NCBI GenBank assembly: GCA_022760475.1
Contig: JALEFZ010000055.1
Span: 124,001-188,000, forward strand
Length of the DNA: 64,000 nt
Origin: Bacteroidia bacterium
GTDB taxonomy: Bacteria; Bacteroidota; Bacteroidia; J057
Reading direction: 5' to 3'
The notes under the pieces were generated by a model. The model was not told the origin of the DNA, did not search any database, and saw only the letters and a list, made by a program, of their open reading frames with translations. The translations under genes and the position numbers were made by a program. Of the stretch, positions 53,132 to 61,603 are shown in pieces; position 1 is the first letter of the stretch; every line of letters begins with the position of its first letter.

Positions 53132-54193
53132 ATGAAGCAGATACCTGAAGAATATAAATCAGCATATACATCCATCTCATCGCTGGGTGAGTTTAGATTG
53201 ATTGATCATCTTACAAAAAACATTCCAGCCAAAAGAAGTGAAACGATCAAGGCAATTGGAGATGATGCTGCAGTGGTTGATCTGGGAAATGGGGATGTTG
53301 AAGTTATTTCAACCGACTTACTCGTCGAAAATGTTCATTTTGACTTGAGCTATGTTCCACTCAGGCACCTGGGATATAAGTCCGTCGTGGTGAATATTTC
53401 TGACATCGTGGCCATGAATGCCGAACCAATAGGAATCACCATTTCGTTGGCTGTCAGCAGTAGGTTTTCTGTCGAGGCTTTGGACGAACTCTACGCTGGA
53501 ATCCAACTGGCTTGTGAGAAATACAATGTAGATCTTCTCGGGGGAGACACTTCCAGCATCAATCAGGGAATGGTCATTTCTGTTAGCGCGATTGGAAAGG
53601 GAAAAAAAGATGAGATCGTTTACCGCAACAATGCCAAGGCCAAAGACTTGATTTGTGTAACTGGAGATTTGGGGGCGGCATATGCAGGTTTCCTTGTGTT
53701 GGATAGAGAGAAAGCAGTTTTTCTCAAAACGCCCGATATCCAACCAGACCTTTCAGATTATGACTATGCCATTTCAAGACAATTGAAACCAGAAGCCAGG
53801 TTGGATGTCATCCGTGAAATGAAGGCAAATGGAGTTAAACCTAATTCCATGATTGATATCAGTGACGGCTTGGCAAGCGAGCTCTATCATATTTGCACCC
53901 AAAGCAAAAAAGGCTGTAACATTTATGCGAATAAACTTCCCATAGATTGGCAAGTTGGTAAAGTAGCAGAAGAGTTTGAAATTGGAATCAATACCTTTGC
54001 ATTGAATGGTGGAGAAGACTATGAACTTCTGTTTACAGTTCCCATTGAAGACTTTCAAAAAGTAAAAGATATGAAGGACGTCCATATCATTGGTAATATT
54101 TCTGAAGATGAGCATGTGCTACAAGTACTTCTTGACAGTGGGCAATCAGTAGAATTGGAAGCTCAAGGCTGGTCTCATTTCTCACGTCCTTAA
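53132..54193 (+). CDS. thiL: Thiamine-monophosphate kinase
   Basis: A 353-residue enzyme that phosphorylates thiamine monophosphate to thiamine diphosphate. I start at ATG 53132; a TTG one codon earlier is unlikely. Family motifs are GEFRLIDHL, the Mg/ATP site GDDAAVVDL, VVNISDIVAMNAEPIG, LLGGDTSSI and MIDISDGLASELYHI. Length is normal. It is the first gene right of the putative origin and 11 bp from exonuclease III, so the two are probably cotranscribed. No thiamine riboswitch was recognised upstream. Confidence 0.97.
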   Translation: MKQIPEEYKSAYTSISSLGEFRLIDHLTKNIPAKRSETIKAIGDDAAVVDLGNGDVEVISTDLLVENVHFDLSYVPLRHLGYKSVVVNISDIVAMNAEPIGITISLAVSSRFSVEALDELYAGIQLACEKYNVDLLGGDTSSINQGMVISVSAIGKGKKDEIVYRNNAKAKDLICVTGDLGAAYAGFLVLDREKAVFLKTPDIQPDLSDYDYAISRQLKPEARLDVIREMKANGVKPNSMIDISDGLASELYHICTQSKKGCNIYANKLPIDWQVGKVAEEFEIGINTFALNGGEDYELLFTVPIEDFQKVKDMKDVHIIGNISEDEHVLQVLLDSGQSVELEAQGWSHFSRP

Positions 54194-54204
54194 TTCAATT
54201 TAGA

Positions 54205-54975
54205 ATGAAAAAAATTATCTCCTATAATGTTAACGGGATTCGCGCAGCTGCCAAAAAAGGATTTTACGATTGGTTACAGCAGGAATCTCCAGATATAATT
54301 TGCTTGCAAGAATCCAAAGCTCAACCTGATCAGCTTACCGAGGAAATGCTCAATCCTGAAGGATACCATGGTTACTGGCATTCTGCAGAAAAGAAAGGAT
54401 ACAGTGGAACCGTAATCCTTTCGAAGGAAAAGCCGGCACATGTAGAAGTTGGGATGGGTAATGAAAATTATGACAAGGAGGGGAGGGTTCTTCGTGCTGA
54501 TTATGATGGCTATTCTGTTATTTCTCTTTACTTACCTTCAGGATCCAGTGGTGATCACAGACAAGCGATCAAGGAAGACTTTTTGAAAGATTTTAAGCCA
54601 TATATCAAAACTTTATTAAGAGAAATTCCGAATCTTATAATTGCAGGGGATTATAACATTGCGCATACTGAAATTGATATTCATGATCCCGTTAGAAATA
54701 AAAACAGTTCTGGCTTCCTTCTTCACGAACGTGAATGGATGACAGAATTTATTGATGAAATTGGGATGGTAGATTCCTTTAGAAAATTCAATCCGGAAGG
54801 AGATCACTATTCCTGGTGGAGTTACCGAACCAGAGCTAGAGAGTCCAATAAAGGATGGCGGATTGATTACCATATGCTGTCTCCCGGAATCGCAGAAAAA
54901 TGTACCGAAGCTGGTATACTCTCAGACGTTGTTCACTCAGATCATTGTCCAATTTATATCAAAATGGATATATAA
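54205..54975 (+). CDS. xth: Exodeoxyribonuclease III (AP endonuclease family)
   Basis: A 256-residue member of the exonuclease/endonuclease/phosphatase superfamily that cuts at abasic sites in base excision repair. Catalytic residues are visible: Asn in SYNVNGIRAA, Glu in CLQESKA, Asp and Asn in IAGDYNIAH, RIDYHMLS, and the Asp-His pair in HSDHCPIYI. SWWSYRTRARESNKGWRIDY is the DNA-binding loop of the family, quoted at the limit. It follows thiL by 11 bp. Confidence 0.95.
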   Translation: MKKIISYNVNGIRAAAKKGFYDWLQQESPDIICLQESKAQPDQLTEEMLNPEGYHGYWHSAEKKGYSGTVILSKEKPAHVEVGMGNENYDKEGRVLRADYDGYSVISLYLPSGSSGDHRQAIKEDFLKDFKPYIKTLLREIPNLIIAGDYNIAHTEIDIHDPVRNKNSSGFLLHEREWMTEFIDEIGMVDSFRKFNPEGDHYSWWSYRTRARESNKGWRIDYHMLSPGIAEKCTEAGILSDVVHSDHCPIYIKMDI

Positions 54976-55144
54976 ATCGTAGGGAAAACTGCTGATTGAA
55001 ATATTGGTCTAAAATAGTGGAATTTGGATTTGGGTAAGTCGCGCTTTGTTTGCAAATTAATTAAGAGTAGTTAGGTCTTGAAATAATCGTCATCGGCCTG
55101 GCTATTTAGCCCCTTCCTACAAACTGACTATGAAGCTCCATAAA

Positions 55145-55166
55145 CCCATCAACTACCATTGATGGG
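55145..55166 (+). other. Small hairpin in the gap before the DUF4175-like gene
   Basis: CCCATCAA (55145-55152) and TTGATGGG (55159-55166) form a perfect 8-bp stem with a 6-nt loop. No T tract follows directly; a T run lies about 20 bases on. It may be a weak terminator for xth or part of the leader of the next gene. The rest of the 226-bp gap shows nothing clear. Confidence 0.35.
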
Positions 55167-55201
55167 CTAAGAAACTTAGTTCTAATTTTTTAATACTTAG
55201 A

Positions 55202-58200
55202 ATGAATCAGCATCATCAAACCCTCGATAAGCGAATTCAGGATTTTCGTCGAAAATATTATACCGACAAAATAATCCGTGGTTCCTTATTGTTGCTTTTA
55301 ATCACTAGCTCAATCCTATTCATTGTATTGCTCAGTGAAGGTATTTTTGGGTTTTCTTCTTCGGTAAGGACCAGTTTTGTTTTCAGCCTGGGTATCCTAT
55401 TCGTTGGTGTATTGGGCTATATGGTTCTTTGGCCAGTTTCCCAGCTAATAAACCTTACAAAGAATATTTCAGATTGGCAAATTGCCAGAATGGTACAGAA
55501 GCATTTTCCTGAGATCAATGATAAGTTGACCAACTTCCTGCAGCTGAAAGAAAAAAGTTTTGAATCAGGAAGCCTTACAGCTGCAGCGATTGACCAAAAA
55601 GCTGAAGAAATTGCTCCAGTTCAATTAAGTCGAGCAATTAATCTGAATCTTAATACAAAATACCTTAGGCTACTACTTATCCCCGCTTTATTATTCATTG
55701 CAACATATATCATAAATCCTGGACTCATTACAAGGAGTACAGCCCACCTCATAAATTATGATCAGGAATTTATTCCACCTCCTCCTTTTGAGATTTCTTT
55801 GAAAGATATTCCAAAAGAGATTGTAGCCGGAGAAGATCTCAAACTTGATATTTCTGTTACAGGAGATCAATTACCCAGTGAGCTTTTTGTGTATCTAAAG
55901 AATGATGAAGATCCACAATCTGAGTTTATTGACTATAGCCTAAAGAAGAATACTGCAACTTCATTTGAATACACACTGACTGAAATAAAGAATGATTTTA
56001 CCTTCTTTATTGGAAATCCCGAGTCCAAATCTGAAGAGTTCAAAATAAAAGTTCTTAAAAGACCTTATATAAAGAACTTTGCAATAACCATTCAATACCC
56101 AGCTTATACAGGTCTCGCTCCTGAGAAACTCGCTGATAATGTTGGAGATTTTAAAGCACTCAAGGGATCAAGGATTTCCTGGAAAATGGAGCCACATGGA
56201 GATATCCAGTCTGCGAGTTTGGTTGAAATTGGTGCAGGAAAGTTTGACTTCACCCAATCTGAAGATGGAAACTTATTTAAGGCATCAAAAAGACTGATGA
56301 AGGATTTGAATTATATCATTCAGTTAAATGGAAATTCAGATATTTCGAATATTGATACGGTGAAATACTCGGCTGGAATTGTTCCGGATCGTTACCCATC
56401 TATTTATGTATTCTCCCCTAACAATGATTTTCTGGTTGACTTGGATCCTGTCATGCCACTGGAACTTGAAGTTGCTGATGACTTTGGCTTCTCGAATCTT
56501 CAGCTAATGTATAGGTTTGTAAAATCTGGTGGGACGAGTTCTGTATCAGAGGAATTCAAATCATATAATCTAGGCTTTGATAAGAAGGTGCTTCTACAAC
56601 AAATGGGATATCAAATTGATCTGACCAGCCTTGGCCTTAGCGAGGGGGATGAATTAGAATACTTTATTAAGGTCTGGGACAATGATGGAGTTTCCGGCCC
56701 AAAGGCTTCAATTAGTGCAACCTATAAAGCAATATATCCTACACTGGATGCCAGATATGATGAAGTATCTCAGCAACAGGATGAAGTCAAGAATGATTTG
56801 AAAAAACTCAAAGAGAATTCTAAGTCTTTAAAAGAATCCTATAAGAAGATGCAGGAGAAACTCTTGAGCCAAAAGAAACTTTCCTTTGATGACAAAAAGG
56901 AACTTCAAAGAATGATCGAAGAGCAGAAAGAGATCATGAAGAAGTTGGAAGAGGCACAGGAGAAGTTTGAAGACGCCAAAAACAAACTTGAGGATAATCA
57001 GATGATTTCTGAGCAGACTCTTCAAAAGTATGAGGAACTCAATAAGTTTATGGAGGAGTTAGAAAATCCTGAGTTAGAGGAAATGTTGAAGGAGTTGGAA
57101 GAAAGAATGGAAGATCTGGATACCAAGTCCCTTATGGAGAAGATGGAAGACCTCGAGATGAAGGATGAAGATATTCAGAAGAGCCTAGAGAGAACCCTCG
57201 AACTTCTTAAGCAATTGGAAGTACAAGAAAAAATTGATGAAGTAAGAAATAAACTCGATAGGCTTGCTGCTAAACAGCAGGTTCTGGAAGAGAAAACCGA
57301 GGAAGCCAAGACTACAGAAGAACTAGAAAACATCAAAGATCGCCAGGAGAACCTCAATGACCAGATGGATGAAATTCAAAAGGACCTAGATGAATTGAGT
57401 GAGAAGAAAGAGGATACAAAAACTCCTGATTCTGAGAAGATGGATGACATTAAGGAGAAAGGTGAGGAGACAAAAGAAAAAATGGATAATGCTTCTGAGA
57501 GTATGGAAAATTCCAAAAAAGAAATGGAAGACGGGAGCAGGAAGAGTAAGAAGTCTTCTTCTGAAAATAAAAAGAAAGCAAGCCAATCTCAGAAACAGGC
57601 TGAGCAGAAAATGCGAGAGATGTCTGATGAATTAAGCCAGATGCAAATGGACATGCAATCTCAGCAGAATGAACAGAACCTTGAAGATCTGAGAGAACTG
57701 TTGGAGAACTTATTGAAACTTTCTTTTGACCAAGAGGATCTGAGAAATGAAGTAGCGGAGTTAAAGTATGGAGATCCCGCTCTAAAAGACAAAAGTCAAA
57801 AGCAAAAGAGTTTGGAGGACGATATGGAATTGGTTCGTGATAGCCTTGAAGCTCTGGCAAATAGGGTATTTGAAATACAGAAATTTGTTCTAGATGAGAG
57901 CAAATCCATTACAGAAAACATGGATAAGTCTCAGATTTTCTTCAGGAGTAAGAGGGTTGATTTCATCAAGAAGTATCAGCAAGAGGCCATGACTGGCATC
58001 AATAACCTTGCGAATATGCTTTCCGAAGTGATGAAACAAATGCAGCAAAATATGATGAGCCAGATGCAAGGCAATTCTATGTGCAACAAACCCAATGGCA
58101 AAAAGCCAAACATGAAGGGTATAGGACAAAAGCAACAACAACTGAATCAGCAAATGCAGAACATGATGAAGATGGGAAAAATGAATCCTTCTCAGCTGCA

Positions 58201-58618
58201 GGAAATGGCTGCTAGACAAGAGGCTATCCGTAAACAACTGAAAGAGGCTATGAATCAAATGAAAGGCCAGAATGGTAAGCCTCTTGGAGATATGGAAAAA
58301 GTCATGAAAGATATGATTCAGTCAGAGACAGACCTGGTAAATAAGCAGCTTACTGCAGAGACAATGAAACGCCAGAGACAAATTTTGAGTAGACTTCTTC
58401 AGGCCGATCGCTCTGTGAGAGAACGTGAACTTGATGATAAGAGGGAATCCAGAACCGCTAAAAACCTGGATAAAAAGTCTCCTGAAGAACTTTCTCTAGA
58501 AGAATATAAAAATAAAATCAGGCAGGAATTACTAAAAACTAATAAGTTGGAATATTCCACTGATTTCCTCATCTTGATTGAGCAATACTTTAAAAAGTTA
58601 GAAACTGCGAATGAGTAG
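55202..58618 (+). CDS. Large coiled-coil membrane protein, DUF4175-like
   Basis: A 1138-residue protein. Two membrane helices lie at about 25-50 and 55-80, a third near 152-170 (LRLLLIPALLFIATYIIN). A beta-rich extracytoplasmic region with Ig-like modules follows (about 190-515; PPPFEISLKDIPKEIVAGEDL, as PPPFEISLKDIP, then IQYPAYTGLAPE). Then come a long Glu/Lys-rich coiled coil (about 520-860) and a Met/Gln-rich stretch (about 930-1040; MQQNMMSQMQGNSMC). This layout is that of DUF4175 proteins of Bacteroidota, whose function is unknown to me. It overlaps the RsbW-like gene by 8 bp, so the two are translationally coupled. Confidence 0.8.
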   Translation: MNQHHQTLDKRIQDFRRKYYTDKIIRGSLLLLLITSSILFIVLLSEGIFGFSSSVRTSFVFSLGILFVGVLGYMVLWPVSQLINLTKNISDWQIARMVQKHFPEINDKLTNFLQLKEKSFESGSLTAAAIDQKAEEIAPVQLSRAINLNLNTKYLRLLLIPALLFIATYIINPGLITRSTAHLINYDQEFIPPPPFEISLKDIPKEIVAGEDLKLDISVTGDQLPSELFVYLKNDEDPQSEFIDYSLKKNTATSFEYTLTEIKNDFTFFIGNPESKSEEFKIKVLKRPYIKNFAITIQYPAYTGLAPEKLADNVGDFKALKGSRISWKMEPHGDIQSASLVEIGAGKFDFTQSEDGNLFKASKRLMKDLNYIIQLNGNSDISNIDTVKYSAGIVPDRYPSIYVFSPNNDFLVDLDPVMPLELEVADDFGFSNLQLMYRFVKSGGTSSVSEEFKSYNLGFDKKVLLQQMGYQIDLTSLGLSEGDELEYFIKVWDNDGVSGPKASISATYKAIYPTLDARYDEVSQQQDEVKNDLKKLKENSKSLKESYKKMQEKLLSQKKLSFDDKKELQRMIEEQKEIMKKLEEAQEKFEDAKNKLEDNQMISEQTLQKYEELNKFMEELENPELEEMLKELEERMEDLDTKSLMEKMEDLEMKDEDIQKSLERTLELLKQLEVQEKIDEVRNKLDRLAAKQQVLEEKTEEAKTTEELENIKDRQENLNDQMDEIQKDLDELSEKKEDTKTPDSEKMDDIKEKGEETKEKMDNASESMENSKKEMEDGSRKSKKSSSENKKKASQSQKQAEQKMREMSDELSQMQMDMQSQQNEQNLEDLRELLENLLKLSFDQEDLRNEVAELKYGDPALKDKSQKQKSLEDDMELVRDSLEALANRVFEIQKFVLDESKSITENMDKSQIFFRSKRVDFIKKYQQEAMTGINNLANMLSEVMKQMQQNMMSQMQGNSMCNKPNGKKPNMKGIGQKQQQLNQQMQNMMKMGKMNPSQLQEMAARQEAIRKQLKEAMNQMKGQNGKPLGDMEKVMKDMIQSETDLVNKQLTAETMKRQRQILSRLLQADRSVRERELDDKRESRTAKNLDKKSPEELSLEEYKNKIRQELLKTNKLEYSTDFLILIEQYFKKLETANE

Positions 58619-59039
58619 CCCTTCAGAAACTAGGAAACTGCTTTATAAGCAATTGATATTACCGAGTAGTCCTGATGTAATTCATGACATCGAGGCAGTG
58701 ATCGATGAGATCAAGTCCACCCTTGAATTCAAAGAAGATGTATATGGTAATGTCATGGTTGCTGTTACGGAAGCTGTAAATAATGCAGTATTTCATGGTA
58801 ACAAATCAGACCTTGATAAGAAAGTGTACGTTGATTTTGAAATCATCAACAGTTATAGATTGGTGGTTAGGGTAAAGGATGAAGGTCCTGGTTTTGATCC
58901 TAAAGAATTGCCTGATCCTACATCCCCAGAGAACATTGCCAACATCGGAGGTAGAGGGGTATTTCTTATGGAACAGCTCTCTGATGAGCTGAAGTTTTTA
59001 GATGACGGTAGAGTTTCCGAGATGATATTCAATATCTGA
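58611..59039 (+). CDS. RsbW-like ATP-binding protein (HATPase_c_2)
   Basis: A 142-residue stand-alone GHKL ATPase domain of the anti-sigma-factor kinase type. The N-box is VAVTEAVNNAVFHGN, the G1 box KDEGPGFDP and the G2 box GGRGVFLMEQLSDEL. Such proteins phosphorylate anti-anti-sigma partners or bind sigma factors; no STAS-domain partner or sigma-B-like gene is adjacent. It overlaps the DUF4175-like gene by 8 bp and ybeY by one base (TGATG), so it lies in a tight operon. Target unknown. Confidence 0.9.
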   Translation: MSSPSETRKLLYKQLILPSSPDVIHDIEAVIDEIKSTLEFKEDVYGNVMVAVTEAVNNAVFHGNKSDLDKKVYVDFEIINSYRLVVRVKDEGPGFDPKELPDPTSPENIANIGGRGVFLMEQLSDELKFLDDGRVSEMIFNI

Positions 59040-59458
59040 TGGAAGAAATATCCTTTTTCTACGAACTAGAGCACTTTAAAATAGATAATGAGGATCCAGT
59101 TAAAAACTGGATCCTCATTGTTATTAGTTCTCATAGGGCTGAGCATGGCGCCCTTAATTTTATTTTTGTTTCCGATGATCAACTTTTAGAGTTGAATCGA
59201 AAGTACCTTTCTCATGATTACTATACTGATATCCTGACATTTCCAGCTGGTGAAGGCGAATCGGTAAGTGGAGATATTTATATATCGATTGATCGGGTGG
59301 GGGAGAATGCATCTGATTTAAATTTGAGTTTTCTTGATGAGCTTCATCGTGTAATGATTCATGGGGTATTACACTTAATTGGATTTGATGATCATGGGGA
59401 AAAAGCTCAGGAAATGAGGCAGATTGAAGACCACGCATTAAGTTTGCGAAACTTCTAA
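59039..59458 (+). CDS. ybeY: Endoribonuclease YbeY (16S rRNA maturation)
   Basis: A 139-residue zinc-dependent RNase that takes part in 16S rRNA 3'-end maturation and ribosome quality control. The signature is HGVLHLIGFDDHGE, with the three zinc-binding histidines. LNRKYLSHDYYTDILTFPAG and SGDIYISIDRV are also family marks. It starts on the last base of the RsbW-like stop codon. Its stop codon lies inside a 28-bp palindrome around the first parS-like site. Confidence 0.96.
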   Translation: MEEISFFYELEHFKIDNEDPVKNWILIVISSHRAEHGALNFIFVSDDQLLELNRKYLSHDYYTDILTFPAGEGESVSGDIYISIDRVGENASDLNLSFLDELHRVMIHGVLHLIGFDDHGEKAQEMRQIEDHALSLRNF

Positions 59459-59474
59459 TGTTCCACGTGGAACA
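59459..59474. other. parS-like site 1
   Basis: TGTTCCACGTGGAACA is a perfect 16-bp palindrome. It matches the ParB/Spo0J-binding parS consensus TGTTTCACGTGAAACA at 14 of 16 positions, with C and G at the two inner variable positions. The symmetry extends to 28 bp (59453-59480), starting within the ybeY stop region. It follows the end of ybeY directly. Confidence 0.8.
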
Positions 59475-59497
59475 TTAGAATGTTGTATTCGTTTATA

Positions 59498-59513
59498 TGT
59501 TCCACGTGGAACA
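59498..59513. other. parS-like site 2
   Basis: A second exact copy of TGTTCCACGTGGAACA. Its centre is 39 bp from that of the first, and it ends 19 bp before the mnmG start codon. No third copy was seen in the window. Two identical parS-like sites in a 55-bp span, 6.4 kb from the putative origin, fit an origin-proximal centromere. parA and parB are not in the window. Confidence 0.8.
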
Positions 59514-59532
59514 ATAAAATAAGGTTTAGCTG

Positions 59533-61395
59533 ATGTTTAATGAGTATGATGTGATTGTAGTTGGGGCAGGGCATGCCGGTTGCGAAGCTGCTGCCGCTGC
59601 TGCTAATATGGGTTTGAATGTTATGCTGGCAACAATGAATATGGGCACCATCGCCCAAATGAGTTGTAATCCTGCGATGGGTGGAGTTGCAAAAGGTCAA
59701 TTGGTAAGAGAAATAGATGCTTTAGGTGGATACTCCGGTATTGTTACCGATGAGACCATGATCCAATTTAGGATGCTCAATCGTTCTAAGGGGCCTGCAA
59801 TGTGGAGCCCTAGGGCTCAAAGCGATAGAATGAGATTTGCTGAGAAGTGGAGACTTCTACTTGAAGAAACTCCAAACGTAGACTTTTGGCAAGAAATGAT
59901 TGTTGGATTAGTGGTAAAAGATGGTCGTGTAACGGGAGTAAAGACTCAGTTGGGCCTGGAAATTCCTTCCAAGACTGTCGTATTAACCAATGGTACTTTC
60001 CTAAACGGACTAATTCATATCGGAGAAAAACAGTTTGGAGGAGGGCGAAGTGGAGAAAGAGCATCAATTGGGATTACAGCTCAACTTAATGAACTGGGAT
60101 TCGAAAGTGGTAGGATGAAAACTGGAACTCCTCCAAGATTAGATGGGAGATCTATTGCTTGGGAAAGGACAGAAGAGCAAGCTGGAGATGAGAATCCTGG
60201 AAAGTTCTCCTTCTCAGATACCAAACCTTTGGCGGTTCAAAGACCCTGTCATATTACCTATACAAATCCATTAACTCATGAAGTGTTAAAAGAAGGCTTT
60301 GATAGGAGCCCAATGTTTAATGGGAGGATTAAAGGACTTGGGCCAAGATATTGTCCTTCAATTGAGGATAAAATTAATCGATTTGCGGATAGAGAAAGGC
60401 ATCAATTATTTTTGGAGCCTGAAGGATGGAATACAATAGAAGTTTATGTGAATGGTTTTTCTTCTTCTCTTCCAGAAGATGTTCAGCTGAAAGCCATTCG
60501 GACTGTGCCTGGTCTTGAAAAAGTTAAAATGTTCCGTCCAGGCTACGCGGTTGAATATGATTTCTTCCCTCCTACTCAACTTAAATTAAGCCTTGAAACA
60601 CAGCTAGTCGAAAACCTATTCTTTGCTGGTCAGATCAATGGAACTACTGGATATGAAGAAGCTGCGAGTCAGGGTTTGATAGCTGGAATAAATGCAGGCT
60701 TAAGGGTAAAAGAGGAAGAGCCCTTTATCCTAAAAAGAGATGAAGCATATATCGGTGTTTTGGTTGATGATTTGGTAAATAAAGGGACCAAGGAACCTTA
60801 CAGAATGTTTACATCAAGGGCAGAATATCGAACTTTATTAAGACAAGATAATGCAGACCTTCGCCTTACTCATCTTGGGTATAAGATTGGAACTGTATCT
60901 GAGGAACGCCACAGTCAGATGCTGAATAAAAAATCTAAAGTCGAAAGCCTAATTAAGCTCATTAATGAAACTAGTATTCGTCCTGAAGAAGTCAATACTT
61001 ACTTAACTGGAAAAGGTACTTCCGCACTCAAACAAGGAGTAAAAGCTAAAAGCATACTTACAAGGCCTGAGGTGAAATTAAATGAGTTGATAGGGAATAC
61101 CTCTCTTCGTGAATTGATTGGTGAAGGTTTTGATGAAGAGATTAGGTCACAGGCGGAAATCCAGATTAAGTATTCTGGCTATATAAAAAAGGAACAAGAA
61201 TTAGCGTCCAAGATGATGAGGCTGGATGAAATTTTAATCCCAGAGAAATTCGACTTTTCTTCTTTAACTTCTCTTTCTTCCGAAGGAAGGGAAAAGCTAA
61301 ATTCCCATAAACCAGGAAGTTTGGGACAAGCCTCCAGAATCAGTGGAGTTAGTCCTGCAGATATATCGGTCTTAATGGTATACATGGGGAGGTGA
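59533..61395 (+). CDS. mnmG: tRNA uridine-5-carboxymethylaminomethyl modification enzyme MnmG (GidA)
   Basis: A 620-residue FAD enzyme that works with MnmE to make cmnm5U at the wobble position of certain tRNAs. The FAD-binding motif is VIVVGAGHAGCEAAAAAA; CNPAMGGVAKGQLVREIDAL and GTFLNGLIHIGEKQFGGGRSG are family signatures. The C-terminal FTSRAEYRTLLRQDNADLRL is the typical tRNA-binding segment. The gene is full length, and the two parS-like palindromes lie in its upstream region. In many bacteria gidA is next to the chromosome origin. Confidence 0.98.
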   Translation: MFNEYDVIVVGAGHAGCEAAAAAANMGLNVMLATMNMGTIAQMSCNPAMGGVAKGQLVREIDALGGYSGIVTDETMIQFRMLNRSKGPAMWSPRAQSDRMRFAEKWRLLLEETPNVDFWQEMIVGLVVKDGRVTGVKTQLGLEIPSKTVVLTNGTFLNGLIHIGEKQFGGGRSGERASIGITAQLNELGFESGRMKTGTPPRLDGRSIAWERTEEQAGDENPGKFSFSDTKPLAVQRPCHITYTNPLTHEVLKEGFDRSPMFNGRIKGLGPRYCPSIEDKINRFADRERHQLFLEPEGWNTIEVYVNGFSSSLPEDVQLKAIRTVPGLEKVKMFRPGYAVEYDFFPPTQLKLSLETQLVENLFFAGQINGTTGYEEAASQGLIAGINAGLRVKEEEPFILKRDEAYIGVLVDDLVNKGTKEPYRMFTSRAEYRTLLRQDNADLRLTHLGYKIGTVSEERHSQMLNKKSKVESLIKLINETSIRPEEVNTYLTGKGTSALKQGVKAKSILTRPEVKLNELIGNTSLRELIGEGFDEEIRSQAEIQIKYSGYIKKEQELASKMMRLDEILIPEKFDFSSLTSLSSEGREKLNSHKPGSLGQASRISGVSPADISVLMVYMGR

Positions 61396-61408
61396 TGACT
61401 GAGAATAA

Positions 61409-61443
61409 AACAAGCTGTATACTCATACAGCTTGTTATTTTTT
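61409..61443 (+). terminator. Terminator after mnmG
   Basis: A perfect 12-bp stem AACAAGCTGTAT (61409-61420) and ATACAGCTTGTT (61425-61436) with a 4-nt loop ACTC is followed by a T run to 61443. It ends the DUF4175 - RsbW-like - ybeY - mnmG unit 14 bp after mnmG. Confidence 0.9.
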
Positions 61444-61603
61444 AATGGATTCTCAGGCCTGTTTTTGAAGTGCTTTTTATGTGTTGCCTTTAATTAAAGG
61501 CTTGATTGATAGGTAGTTGAAGAGGAATTTTATTTATTGACTTTGGTATTGAATTGAAGCGATTCTCGTGTAGATTTTCGATGTTTTTAACGCTTGATAA
61601 CAG

